Origin: Oscillospiraceae bacterium
GTDB lineage: Bacteria; Bacillota; Clostridia; Oscillospirales; Ruminococcaceae
Length of the DNA stretch: 64,000 nt
Direction: 5' to 3'
NCBI GenBank assembly: GCA_021202155.1
Contig: JAJQDP010000053.1
Span: forward strand, 84,277 to 148,276
Position 1 is the stretch's first letter, and every line of letters begins with the position of its first letter. Of the stretch, positions 1 to 8,384 are shown one piece after another. The notes under the pieces were generated by a model. The model made no database searches and was not told the DNA's origin. It saw only the letters and a list, made by a program, of their open reading frames with translations. The position numbers and the translations under genes are program-made.

Positions 1-39
1 GATGAGTCCGCCGATCAAAAACGCCCATAAATACTGCAT
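1..39 (-). CDS. spoVAE: SpoVAE, N-terminal fragment (cut by window edge)
   Basis: The minus strand from 39 reads MQYLWAFLIGGLI and runs off the window, which matches the start of SpoVAE, an integral membrane part of the SpoVA channel that moves dipicolinic acid into the forespore. A strong AAGGAGG site sits about 7 bases before the ATG. It starts 12 bases after the stop of spoVAD, so the two are one operon. Only 13 codons are visible; the call rests on these plus the neighbour. Confidence 0.8.
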   Translation of the reverse strand, partial: MQYLWAFLIGGLI

Positions 40-51
40 GTTTTCGCCTCC

Positions 52-1071
52 TTATAGCCCGATTTCACTTGAAAACCAGATGAGGTGCGAGATTCCGGGT
101 ATCGTCATGCCTTGCTGGCTTGATGTTGTTGAAAGTAGTGCGCCAGTTGCGGCGAACAGGATGTTTCTGAGCTTGCCAGACTTCAACTCCGGCAGGAAAT
201 GCCCGGCAAGAAGGCTTGCTGAACAGCCACAGCCTGAGCCTCCGGCGTGAACGTCCTGATTCTCGCTGTCAAAGAGCATACAGCCGCAGTCAAGATGCCT
301 GTCGGCAATTTCAATACCGTCGCGATGGAGAAGCTCAACTAAAATTCGCGAACCCACGCTTCCAAGGTCGCCTGTAACGATGTGGTCGAATTCGTCCGGC
401 GACTTTTTTGTGTCTGAAAGGAACTGCTTTATCGTGGAGTATGCCGCCGGAGCCATCGCGGCACCCATGTTGTTCGCGTCCTTGATGCCCTTGTCTTCAA
501 TTCTGCCGATTGTTACTGCCCGGACGAACGGCGAGGCGTTCCCTCTCTCCAAAATCACAGCCCCCGAAGCTGTCGCCGTCCACTGCGAGGTCGGCGTCCT
601 CTGCCCGCCATACTCCAAAGGAAAGCGATACTGCCGTTCTGCCGTGCAGAAGTGGGAGGAGGTCACCGCCGCGATTGTGTCTCCCGCTCCTGAATCGACC
701 GTGAGTGCGGCTAAAAGTATTCCCTCAGCGATGGTCGAACACGCACCGTAGATGCCTAAGAACGGCACGTTGAAGTCAGATATTCCGAAGCTCGTCCCGA
801 TGCACTGGTTGAGGAGGTCTCCGCCGAACATGAAGGATAAATCTGATGGAGTAAGTTTACACTTTTCAAGTGCTGTCTGAAGGCAAAGCCCCTGCATGGC
901 ACTCTCCGCCCGCTCAAAGCTCTCCTGACCAAAGCGGTCGTCCTTATCGACATAGTCGAAGCACTCGCCGAAAGGTCCCTCACCCTCTTTTTTACCGACA
1001 ACCGATGCCCAGCTTCTTACTGAGACGGCGTTGTCCATCATTATGGTCGACAGACCTAATCTTTGTGACAT
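52..1071 (-). CDS. spoVAD: Stage V sporulation protein AD
   Basis: This 339-residue protein is full length for SpoVAD, the thiolase-fold, DPA-binding component of the SpoVA complex needed to load dipicolinic acid into the maturing spore. Family features include the early WASVVGKKEGEGPFG stretch, the IYGACSTIAEG segment around the thiolase-like Cys position, and the Gly/Cys-rich C-terminal CGCSA. The ATG is preceded by AGGGGAG at normal spacing. Downstream is spoVAE. The usual first gene, spoVAC, is not upstream; a divergent lipoprotein gene is there instead. Confidence 0.93.
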   Translation of the reverse strand: MSQRLGLSTIMMDNAVSVRSWASVVGKKEGEGPFGECFDYVDKDDRFGQESFERAESAMQGLCLQTALEKCKLTPSDLSFMFGGDLLNQCIGTSFGISDFNVPFLGIYGACSTIAEGILLAALTVDSGAGDTIAAVTSSHFCTAERQYRFPLEYGGQRTPTSQWTATASGAVILERGNASPFVRAVTIGRIEDKGIKDANNMGAAMAPAAYSTIKQFLSDTKKSPDEFDHIVTGDLGSVGSRILVELLHRDGIEIADRHLDCGCMLFDSENQDVHAGGSGCGCSASLLAGHFLPELKSGKLRNILFAATGALLSTTSSQQGMTIPGISHLIWFSSEIGL

Positions 1072-1103
1072 TATTACAACTCCCCTTCACTTGATTCTGA
1101 CCT

Positions 1104-1132
1104 TATTCTCCGCAAATAAGGTTAATTTATGC
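1104..1132 (-). promoter_or_regulatory. Possible sigma-G promoter of spoVAD
   Basis: On the minus strand GCATA and GAGAATA are separated by 17 bases, a partial match to the forespore sigma-G pattern (GHATR, 17-18 bases, CATnnTA). It lies 33 bases before the spoVAD ATG. The -10 half is poor, so this is tentative; spoVA genes are sigma-G dependent in studied spore formers. Confidence 0.3.
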
Positions 1133-1150
1133 GTTTTGAAATACGAAAGC

Positions 1151-1179
1151 TTGAATTCTTGGGGAGACTGTGATATAAT
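1151..1179 (+). promoter_or_regulatory. Sigma-A promoter of lipoprotein gene
   Basis: TTGAAT, a 17-base spacer and a perfect TATAAT carrying the extended -10 TG. Transcription should start near 1186, giving a leader of about 47 bases before the ATG at 1233. Confidence 0.8.
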
Positions 1180-1232
1180 AAGCTTGGTATTTTCTGTAGA
1201 AACAGTGGTTCAGACCGGAAAGGACGGTTTTT

Positions 1233-2084
1233 ATGAAAAGAACACTTGCATTCCTGACAGTTTTTTGCATGATTATCTCTATGACTGCGTGTGGAAACAC
1301 GGAGGAAGAAAACCCAAGTGGTGAAGAATCCACCACGTCCTATAACGGAGTTCCCGACAATGTTGTAACAAATACGACTACAAATGAAGCAGAGGCTGTG
1401 ACCTCTGTAGAGTACACGGAAGCGGAGACTTCCTCCGAGACCGCGGCGACGGAAGAGACTCCCGAGGTGACCACAACCTCTGATAGCTCCTCAGGAGAAG
1501 CTACAACAACCTATGATGAAGATACTGTCGAGCTTGATGACGAAGAAGAAGTCACTTACATCCCCGACACTATCGCGATGGACTATCTGACGCTTCTGAA
1601 TTCAACCCAGGTTCACGCAAAACTGACCGAGGCTACCTCATACGACGGCGAGACGGTCGTCATGTACGAGCGGGAATATTACATCAGCGGGGTAAATAAA
1701 GTATATATCAACAATTCGCAGAAGATAGTCATGACCTCTGACACTGTCACGGTCATTGATCTGGACGCCTACACCTACTACAGCTACGCAAGAACCTCGA
1801 CCGCTTCGGAAATCGAGTTCGGATATAGTAAAGAGTACTACACTCTCGTTTCGACAAGTGAAGAGGACGATTGTGTCATCGAGATCTACTCGGTATCATC
1901 AAGAAACAGCACCATCACCTCAACCTGGACGTTCTATACTGATGGGACATTCACCGTTGTCGACGAGAACCAGGACTCCGGCTCGTTCACGAGATACTAC
2001 TTTGAAGTTGCCGACAGCGACGTGAGCGGGATGGATATGACAATTCCTGATGGACTGACGGAGACTGAGGCGAGTGAGTTTTAA
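1233..2084 (+). CDS. Acidic Thr/Glu-rich lipoprotein of unknown function
   Basis: This 283-residue protein has a lipoprotein signal peptide ending in a lipobox (SMTACG, Cys20), then a disordered acidic Thr/Ser/Glu linker to about residue 108, then a globular domain rich in beta-strand-like, Tyr-containing segments. The domain begins MDYLTLLNSTQVHAKLTEA and could be a LolA/LppX-like half-barrel that binds a hydrophobic ligand, but that is a guess from pattern only. It should sit on the outer face of the membrane. It has its own sigma-A promoter and a GGAAAGGA site before the ATG. I do not recognise a named family. Confidence 0.8.
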   Translation: MKRTLAFLTVFCMIISMTACGNTEEENPSGEESTTSYNGVPDNVVTNTTTNEAEAVTSVEYTEAETSSETAATEETPEVTTTSDSSSGEATTTYDEDTVELDDEEEVTYIPDTIAMDYLTLLNSTQVHAKLTEATSYDGETVVMYEREYYISGVNKVYINNSQKIVMTSDTVTVIDLDAYTYYSYARTSTASEIEFGYSKEYYTLVSTSEEDDCVIEIYSVSSRNSTITSTWTFYTDGTFTVVDENQDSGSFTRYYFEVADSDVSGMDMTIPDGLTETEASEF

Positions 2085-2086
2085 GC

Positions 2087-2120
2087 AAATTCGTAATTCG
2101 TAATGCGTAATTCGTAATTA
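2087..2120. repeat. Heptamer array (TAATKCG)n
   Basis: Five consecutive 7-base units (AAATTCG, TAATTCG, TAATGCG, TAATTCG, TAATTA-) fill the gap between the lipoprotein stop and the ribosome site of the cyclophilin gene. Related arrays occur at 9456-9490, 9553-9584 and 26356-26390. Confidence 0.75.
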
Positions 2121-2139
2121 TTATGAGGAGGAATACACT

Positions 2140-2625
2140 ATGGTAGTAATTGAAATGGAAGACGGCGGGAAGATTAAGATTGAGCTTTGCCCCAAGGAAG
2201 CCCCGCTTACTGTTGCTAACTTTGAGAAGCTTGTAAATGAGCACTTCTATGATGGGCTCATCTTCCACAGAGTCATCCGAAACTTTATGATTCAGGGCGG
2301 CGACCCAACCGGCACGGGTGCTGGCGGTTCAAGCGAGAATATCCGCGGAGAATTTAAGCTCAACGGCGTCAACAACACCCTCAAGCACACAAGAGGAACC
2401 ATCTCAATGGCAAGGTCTCAGAGCCCGGATTCCGCTTCTTCGCAGTTCTTTATCGTCCACAAGGATTCACTCTATCTTGACGGCTCATATGCCGCTTTCG
2501 GAACGGTTGTCGAGGGAATGGACGTTGTCGACAGAATCGCCTCGGTCAAGACAGACATCAACGACAGACCGGTAGTTCCACAGAGAATCAAGACAATAAG
2601 AATCGAGAACTATTTTGATCAATGA
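2140..2625 (+). CDS. Cyclophilin-type peptidyl-prolyl cis-trans isomerase
   Basis: A 161-residue single-domain cyclophilin that catalyses cis-trans isomerisation of Xaa-Pro bonds. The active-site stretch FHRVIRNFMIQGGDP (about residues 47-61, with the catalytic Arg) and the SQFFIVH segment are both present. There is no signal peptide, so it is cytoplasmic. A clear GAGGAGG site precedes the ATG. It lies just ahead of uvrC with a 26-base gap and may be co-transcribed with it. Confidence 0.93.
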   Translation: MVVIEMEDGGKIKIELCPKEAPLTVANFEKLVNEHFYDGLIFHRVIRNFMIQGGDPTGTGAGGSSENIRGEFKLNGVNNTLKHTRGTISMARSQSPDSASSQFFIVHKDSLYLDGSYAAFGTVVEGMDVVDRIASVKTDINDRPVVPQRIKTIRIENYFDQ

Positions 2626-2651
2626 CTTCAGGCAAAGGGAGAAAATAGGTC

Positions 2652-4502
2652 ATGCGCGTTACCATAGAGGATAACCCGAGGCTTGAATACCTCCGGGAGA
2701 AGACCCGGGGGCTCACCACCTCGCCCGGGTGCTACATCATGAAGAACCACGCCGGGACTATCATCTACATCGGCAAGGCGAAAAATCTCCGTAACCGTGT
2801 GCAGACCTACTTCCACGACAACGACCATCTCCCGAAGGTTGCGAAGATGGTCTCGAATGTCTGGGATTATGACTTCATCTGCACTTCAAGTGACTATGAA
2901 GCACTCGTCTTAGAAGCCTCCCTTATAAAACAGCACAAGCCGAAATATAATATTCTCTTAAAGGACGACAAGGGCTATTCCTACATCAAGATTTCGGATG
3001 AGGAGTACCCCAGAATCACACGCGAGATGCAGAAAAAAGGTCCTGGCACATTCATCGGTCCATACACAAGCGGGCTCACCTCGAGCCAGACTGTCGAGGA
3101 AGTCAACCGGGTATTCATGCTCCCGACCTGCAAGAGGGTGTTCCCGAGGGATTTCGGGAAGGGACGACCCTGCCTCAACTTCCAGATAAAGCGGTGCATC
3201 GGGCTCTGCCGGGGGTGCTTCTCGAAAGAGGACTACGCCGAGATTATCGACCAGGCGGTGGACTACATCAAAAGCGGCAGTAAGCAGTCGGTCGAGGCTC
3301 TTACAGAAGAGATGAACCGGCTCTCGGAGAATCTTGAGTTCGAGAAGGCGGCAGTACTCCGCGACAGAATCGCCGCAATCACTCGCTCCGCCGACACACA
3401 GAAGATTTTCGAGGAGAACATGCCCGACACGGACATTTTCGCCATGGCGAAAAACGGCGGAATCACCTGCATATCTGTGCTCAACTACCGCTTGGGCAGG
3501 CTCTATGACAAGCAGGATTTCATCTTAGGCGAGACCACCGACGACATCTCCACCCGTGAGGAGTTCCTGATTCAGTACTACGACCGGGCAGTGAAGATTC
3601 CGAGGGAAATTTACATCGATGAAGAGCTGAGGGAGACCGACAACCTGAGGCGTTACCTTGCCGAAAAGTCGGGACACGCTGTCAGCATCGCGAACCCGAA
3701 GCGCGGAGAGATGAAGAGCCTGCTCTCCCTTGCCGAGAAGAACGCGGTTGAACAGCTTTCTGTCAGAATCGGAAGAACCGGCAAGGAAGTTGCCGTTCTT
3801 GAAGAGCTTGGCGAGCTACTTGGTCTTAAGAAGACGCCGAACTATATCGAATGCTACGACATCTCGAACCTTGGCTCAACCGACATGGTCGCAGGAATGG
3901 TCGTAATGGACAAGTGCCGGTTCGCGAAGAAGTACTATAAGAAATTCAACATCAAAACTGTCGCCGAGCAGAACGACTACGCAAGTATGCGCGAGGTCAT
4001 CTCAAGGCGGCTTGAGAACTACCTTGACCCCGATTGCGAGGACGAAGGCTTCAAGAGGCTTCCCGATGTCATCTTTTTGGACGGCGGAAAGGGTCACGTT
4101 TCGGCTGTACTGCCGCTTCTTGAGGAATATCATCTCGACATCCCGCTTTTCGGTCTCGTCAAGGACAACAAGCACCACACGAGGGCTGTCGTCACGGCAG
4201 ACGGGAGCGAAATCCAGATTTCAAAGTCCCGCTCGGTGTTCGCACTCTTAACAAACCTCCAGGACGAGGTGCACAGATACACTATCACATTCCAGAAGCA
4301 GAAGCGTTCAACCCACACCCACGAGACGGAGCTCACAAAAATTTACGGCATCGGCGAGAAGAAAGCGCAGGCGTTACTCAACGAATTCAAGACCAAGCAA
4401 CAGCTCAAGTCGGCGACGATTGAGGACATAGCGGCGGTTATGAAGATAAGCCCCGAGAAAGCTCGGGAAGTAAAAGAGAAGTTCATAGACGAACTTCAAT
4501 AG
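2652..4502 (+). CDS. uvrC: Excinuclease ABC subunit C
   Basis: The 616-residue length is normal for UvrC, which makes both incisions flanking DNA damage within the UvrABC repair pathway. An N-terminal GIY-YIG nuclease is seen (GCYIMKNHAGTIIYIGKAKN near residue 27), then the UVR motif that contacts UvrB (around residues 205-240, EFEKAAVLRDRI), the RNase H-like second nuclease (FLDGGKGHVSAV near 475), and C-terminal tandem helix-hairpin-helix (YGIGEKKAQALL). GGGAG precedes the ATG. It heads a run of same-strand housekeeping genes. Confidence 0.97.
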   Translation: MRVTIEDNPRLEYLREKTRGLTTSPGCYIMKNHAGTIIYIGKAKNLRNRVQTYFHDNDHLPKVAKMVSNVWDYDFICTSSDYEALVLEASLIKQHKPKYNILLKDDKGYSYIKISDEEYPRITREMQKKGPGTFIGPYTSGLTSSQTVEEVNRVFMLPTCKRVFPRDFGKGRPCLNFQIKRCIGLCRGCFSKEDYAEIIDQAVDYIKSGSKQSVEALTEEMNRLSENLEFEKAAVLRDRIAAITRSADTQKIFEENMPDTDIFAMAKNGGITCISVLNYRLGRLYDKQDFILGETTDDISTREEFLIQYYDRAVKIPREIYIDEELRETDNLRRYLAEKSGHAVSIANPKRGEMKSLLSLAEKNAVEQLSVRIGRTGKEVAVLEELGELLGLKKTPNYIECYDISNLGSTDMVAGMVVMDKCRFAKKYYKKFNIKTVAEQNDYASMREVISRRLENYLDPDCEDEGFKRLPDVIFLDGGKGHVSAVLPLLEEYHLDIPLFGLVKDNKHHTRAVVTADGSEIQISKSRSVFALLTNLQDEVHRYTITFQKQKRSTHTHETELTKIYGIGEKKAQALLNEFKTKQQLKSATIEDIAAVMKISPEKAREVKEKFIDELQ

Positions 4503-4545
4503 CGACACCATTTACCACGGCAAAATTTCAGGGAAAGGACTTACA

Positions 4546-5226
4546 ATGCAAAAAAAGATACCCGAATACTCAGGCGTTTTAAGAAGCCATATACTCAGCG
4601 TACCAGATACAATTTACCAGTGTTCGGGAATAGTGATTTTCGGCAAGCGGATAAAGTCGCTTGTCTTCTCCACCGACGTGGCTATCATAAAAAATATCAA
4701 CGCCGACGCTGTCATTGCGGTCTATCCGTTCACTCCACAGCCGGTTATCTCCCAGGCGATTATCGAGGTCTCGGACGTTCCGGTTTTCGTCGGAGTCGGA
4801 GGCGGAGTTACCGGCGGTGAGCGGTCGGTGAGGCTTGCAGAGACCGCCGAAAATCAGGGTGCGTTTGCAGTTGTCGTGAATGCTCCCATCGACCCGCAGA
4901 TTATCACGCAGATAAAAACCAAGATAGATATTCCAGTCGTTGCGACCATCGTTTCCGAAAAGCAGGACATCGACCGGCGTATTCAGGCGGGTGCGGACAT
5001 ACTTAACATTGCGGCATCGACAAAAACTCCGGCTCTTGTCCGGATGATTCGGGAGAAATATCCCGACTTCCCGATTATTGCGACCGGAGGTTCCACGGAC
5101 GAGTCAATCTCCGAAACCATCGCGGCGGGAGCGAATGCCATTACCTACACTCCTCCGTCGAACGGAGAGGTTTTCGCGGAATCGATGAGAAAGTACCGCG
5201 AAAAATACAATACCGGAAACCAATAA
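4546..5226 (+). CDS. TIM-barrel protein of unknown activity
   Basis: This 226-residue protein shows the alternating strand/helix pattern and C-terminal phosphate-binding glycine motifs of a TIM barrel (VFVGVGGGVTGG near residue 85 and PIIATGGSTDES near residue 180). Close relatives in Clostridia are labelled only 'hydrolase', without a known reaction. No signal peptide or membrane segment is seen. It sits between uvrC and rsmD in the same direction (43-base gap, then 21 bases), so it is probably in the same transcript. The substrate cannot be told from sequence. Confidence 0.8.
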   Translation: MQKKIPEYSGVLRSHILSVPDTIYQCSGIVIFGKRIKSLVFSTDVAIIKNINADAVIAVYPFTPQPVISQAIIEVSDVPVFVGVGGGVTGGERSVRLAETAENQGAFAVVVNAPIDPQIITQIKTKIDIPVVATIVSEKQDIDRRIQAGADILNIAASTKTPALVRMIREKYPDFPIIATGGSTDESISETIAAGANAITYTPPSNGEVFAESMRKYREKYNTGNQ

Positions 5227-5253
5227 AATACAGTAAAGAAAGGCGGCTTGGGT

Positions 5254-5829
5254 ATGAGAGTTATTACCGGCAGTCTGAGAGGAAGAAAGCTCAAAGCCCT
5301 TGAGGGCGAAGAGACAAGACCGACAACCGACAAAATCAAAGGCACAATATTCTCGATAATTCAGTTCGACATCCCCTACACGAGGGTTTTGGATCTCTAT
5401 GCGGGAAGCGGACAGCTCGGAATCGAAGCGTTATCAAGAGGTGCTAATAGTGCAGTTTTTGTTGAGAGAGCCCGCGACGCGGTCGGAATAATAAAAGAGA
5501 ACGTGAAAGCCTGCAATTTGGGCGACAAGTCGAAGATTATCACGACCGACGCTATAAACTATCTCAAGATGGCGGCGAGCGGACGCGAAAAGTTCGACAT
5601 CATCCTGATGGACCCGCCGTATGAGGAAGGGCTTACAGAAAAGTCGCTCGAACTCTGCGAGCCGGTCATGAGCGACAGGTGCATAGTCGTCTGCGAACAC
5701 GAGGCGAAACTTGTTCTGCCGGAGAAATTCGCAGGGCTCAGGCTGAGGAAACGATACAGTTGCGGCAAAAAGACCGCTCTCAGCGTGTTTATAAAAGATG
5801 ACGGGGAGGCAGAAAGCGATGAGCAGTGA
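5254..5829 (+). CDS. rsmD: 16S rRNA (guanine966-N2)-methyltransferase RsmD
   Basis: A Rossmann-fold SAM-dependent methyltransferase that modifies G966 of 16S rRNA. The start MRVITGSLRGRKL is typical, the SAM motif is VLDLYAGSGQLGIEALSRG, and the catalytic N6/N2-amine motif is DPPYEEG. A TTG at 5248 would add two residues; the ATG at 5254 is preferred because it restores the canonical N-terminus (191 residues). The stop overlaps coaD by 11 bases, the common Firmicutes rsmD-coaD pair. Confidence 0.94.
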   Translation: MRVITGSLRGRKLKALEGEETRPTTDKIKGTIFSIIQFDIPYTRVLDLYAGSGQLGIEALSRGANSAVFVERARDAVGIIKENVKACNLGDKSKIITTDAINYLKMAASGREKFDIILMDPPYEEGLTEKSLELCEPVMSDRCIVVCEHEAKLVLPEKFAGLRLRKRYSCGKKTALSVFIKDDGEAESDEQ

Positions 5830-6355
5830 AAGTAAGCCAAGAATTGCGGTCTGCCCAGGAAGCTTCGACCCGGTCACTCTTGGGCACGTGGACATAATCC
5901 AGCGTGCGGCGGCTATCTTCGAAAAGGTGATAGTGCTTGTTTCGATAAACCCGACCAAACAGCCGATGTTTTCGCCGGAAGAGCGGGTCGAAATGATCAG
6001 GACTGTGACAAGAAACCTTGACAACGTCGAGGTCGAAACTTCCGGCGGGCTACTTGCCGACTTTGTCAAAAAGAGCGGCGCGACGGCTATTGTCAAGGGA
6101 CTCCGGGCTGTTTCCGACTTTGAGTATGAATTCCAGATGGCACTTGCCAACAAGAAGCTCTGCCCTGAGGCGGAGACGATATTCCTCGTCACACGCTCGG
6201 AAAACATGTATTTAAGCTCGAGCATGGTGAAGCAGATTGGCTACTTTGGCGGGGACATATATGACTTCGTGCCGGCTGAAATCCAGGATAAAATTTCCGC
6301 AAGACTTTCGGGTCTCGGTGCGGACAGAATAACAATTGAAGGAGTAGAAAACTAA
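5819..6355 (+). CDS. coaD: Phosphopantetheine adenylyltransferase
   Basis: The penultimate enzyme of coenzyme A synthesis transfers AMP from ATP to 4'-phosphopantetheine. The nucleotidyltransferase motif GSFDPVTLGH (T/HxGH) lies at residues 15-24 and the second signature YLSSSMVKQ near residue 130. I chose the ATG at 5819 (178 residues) over upstream in-frame codons because it has a GGGGAGG site and gives the usual length. It overlaps rsmD by 11 bases and its TAA shares a base with the ATG of the next gene. Confidence 0.96.
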   Translation: MSSESKPRIAVCPGSFDPVTLGHVDIIQRAAAIFEKVIVLVSINPTKQPMFSPEERVEMIRTVTRNLDNVEVETSGGLLADFVKKSGATAIVKGLRAVSDFEYEFQMALANKKLCPEAETIFLVTRSENMYLSSSMVKQIGYFGGDIYDFVPAEIQDKISARLSGLGADRITIEGVEN

Positions 6356-6834
6356 TGACTATTGATGAAATCCTTGAGATGATGGACGAGATTTTAGATA
6401 AGGCGATTACCGTCCCCTTCTCGAACAAGAAGAGCTTGGTTGACACCGAACAGCTTCGCGACTGCATCGACAATATCCGCTACAATCTCCCAACAGAGAT
6501 AAGAAAAGCCAAGGAAATGGTCGCCGACCGCTCAACTATCATCAAGGAAGCCAACGATAAGGCTGAGCAGATTATCAAGGATGCTGAGGAGAAGGCAAAG
6601 AAGATAGTCTCCGAGGAAGAGATTGTCAAGCAGGCGAGAGCGGCGGCTCAGGACATCACCGCTCAGTCTCATGCTATGGATCTTCAGATAAAGAGAGCCA
6701 TGGTCGAAAAGCTTGACGGTATTTTAAGCGACACCGAGAAATCTCTCAACAAGTCACTCAGTGAAGTCAAAGCCGCGCGCGAGACCGTAAAAGCCGCCGG
6801 CAAGAAGGTAAGCGACGACCAGGCTCAGCAGTAA
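6355..6834 (+). CDS. Coiled-coil protein encoded after coaD
   Basis: This 159-residue, highly charged protein is predicted almost entirely helical. An N-terminal segment (residues 1-55) is followed by a long Ala/Glu/Lys-rich coiled coil (about 55-155), resembling the stalk-like or DivIVA-like proteins that in Clostridia often follow coaD and are sometimes misnamed ATPase. No nucleotide-binding motif is present. It overlaps coaD by one base (TAATG), so translation is coupled. The function is unknown. Confidence 0.8.
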   Translation: MTIDEILEMMDEILDKAITVPFSNKKSLVDTEQLRDCIDNIRYNLPTEIRKAKEMVADRSTIIKEANDKAEQIIKDAEEKAKKIVSEEEIVKQARAAAQDITAQSHAMDLQIKRAMVEKLDGILSDTEKSLNKSLSEVKAARETVKAAGKKVSDDQAQQ

Positions 6835-6945
6835 CAATCCTACCGGCTCGGGTAGTTCCGAGAACGATTGCGGAAATTTGTATTTCAGTGGCGGACAGTT
6901 GCACTCCCGGGAAAGAAATTTTTTGGATTTTCCCGAAGAAATCTG

Positions 6946-6974
6946 TTGACTATGGGCGCGCAAAATAATATAAT
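6946..6974 (+). promoter_or_regulatory. Sigma-A promoter of aspartate kinase
   Basis: TTGACT, a 17-base spacer and TATAAT, nearly perfect. Transcription should begin near 6981, giving a leader of about 60 bases, too short for a lysine riboswitch. Confidence 0.85.
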
Positions 6975-7042
6975 GTTATGAGCCGTCTTGTGAGGGCTTT
7001 TCCTTCATGAGCAGGCAAACATAACGCAAGGGAGATTTCAGT

Positions 7043-8368
7043 GTGTCAGTAAAAGTAGTCAAGTTTGGCGGAAGTTCTTTGGCAGACGCCAACCAGTTCA
7101 TAAAGGTTGCAAATATAATAAAAGCCGACCCTGCAAGAAGGTATGTTGTCCCGTCAGCTCCCGGAAAGAGAAGCTCAAAGGACACGAAAGTCACCGACAT
7201 GCTCTATGCATGTTACGACATGGCTACCCGCGGCGGAGACTTTGAAGGGATGTTCTCTGCCATAAAGAGCCGGTATATGGATATAATCGAGGGCTTGGGT
7301 CTTGACATGAGCTTAGATGAGGAATTCGAGACCATCGAGCGCGGCTTCAAGGCAAGAGCAGGCAGAGATTATGCCGCTTCAAGAGGAGAATACCTGAACG
7401 GCAAAATCCTGGCGGAGTACTTAGGCTTTGCATTCGTCGATGCGGCGGAGGTCATCTTCTTCGCGAACGACTCAAAATTAAAGCTTGAGGAGACCTGCCA
7501 CGCAGTCAAGGAGCGTCTTGACGAGGTCGGAAATGCAGTTATCCCCGGCTTCTACGGCTCAATGCCGAACGATACCATCAAGACCTTCTCGCGCGGAGGC
7601 TCGGACATCACCGGCTCTATCGTTGCGGCGGCTATGGGCGTGGATTTGTATGAAAACTGGACTGACGTTTCAGGCTTCTTAGTCTGCGACCCCCGCATTG
7701 TCCCCGACCCTGTCCCGATAAAGACTATAACCTATCAGGAACTGCGAGAGCTCTCATATATGGGAGCAGGAGTTCTGCACGAGGATGCTATCTTCCCTGT
7801 CCGCCGTTCCTGCATACCGATAAATATCCGCAACACTAATAAGCCGGACGACCCGGGAACCATGATTGTCGAGAACGACGGCGGAGATTCGAGCCAATAT
7901 GTCATCACCGGAATTGCCGGGCACTGCGGCTTTGTCACCGTCACAATCGAAAAGGATATGATGAACTCCGAGCTCGGCTTCGGACGAAGGGTTCTGGAAG
8001 TATTCGAGACCTATGGCATCTCGTTCGAGCACATGCCATCTGGAATCGACACAATGAGCATCGTCGTCCACAAGAGCGAGTACGAGGAGAAGGAAGAGCA
8101 GATTATCCGCGCTCTTGAGAGAACCGTTCACCCAGACAGAATCGACGTCGACAGAGATGTCGCGCTTGTCGCTGTCGTCGGACGCGGAATGAGAAAACAG
8201 CGCGGTACTGCGGCAAGGATATTCGCGGCTTTGGCTCATGCCAAGGTCAATGTCAAGATGATAGACCAGGGCTCAAGCGAGCTTAACATCATCGTGGGAA
8301 TCTCAAACGAGGACTTTGAGACCTCCATCAAGGCTATCTACGACATTTTCGTAACCCAGAATCTATAA
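7043..8368 (+). CDS. Aspartate kinase
   Basis: First step of the aspartate family pathway: aspartate plus ATP to 4-phospho-aspartate, leading to lysine, threonine and methionine. The 441 residues carry the amino-acid kinase motif VKFGGSSLAD at the N-terminus, the FSRGGSDITGS substrate segment near residue 180, and two C-terminal ACT domains (about 300-441) that would bind a feedback amino acid. A GTG start is used, preceded by AAGGGAG. Length and ACT layout fit the monofunctional YclM/ThrD-like class. Homoserine dehydrogenase and an ACT-domain gene lie at 24.9-26.8 kb, not adjacent. Confidence 0.95.
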   Translation: MSVKVVKFGGSSLADANQFIKVANIIKADPARRYVVPSAPGKRSSKDTKVTDMLYACYDMATRGGDFEGMFSAIKSRYMDIIEGLGLDMSLDEEFETIERGFKARAGRDYAASRGEYLNGKILAEYLGFAFVDAAEVIFFANDSKLKLEETCHAVKERLDEVGNAVIPGFYGSMPNDTIKTFSRGGSDITGSIVAAAMGVDLYENWTDVSGFLVCDPRIVPDPVPIKTITYQELRELSYMGAGVLHEDAIFPVRRSCIPINIRNTNKPDDPGTMIVENDGGDSSQYVITGIAGHCGFVTVTIEKDMMNSELGFGRRVLEVFETYGISFEHMPSGIDTMSIVVHKSEYEEKEEQIIRALERTVHPDRIDVDRDVALVAVVGRGMRKQRGTAARIFAALAHAKVNVKMIDQGSSELNIIVGISNEDFETSIKAIYDIFVTQNL

Positions 8369-8384
8369 CAGTTGAAGGAAGGCG

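Noticed and set aside
5434..6225. 263-codon minus-strand frame opposite rsmD and coaD
   Set aside because: Both plus-strand genes are well conserved; the minus frame has no ribosome site or recognisable domain.
6975..7042. Lysine riboswitch before aspartate kinase
   Set aside because: The leader is only about 60 bases and lacks any large folded domain or terminator.
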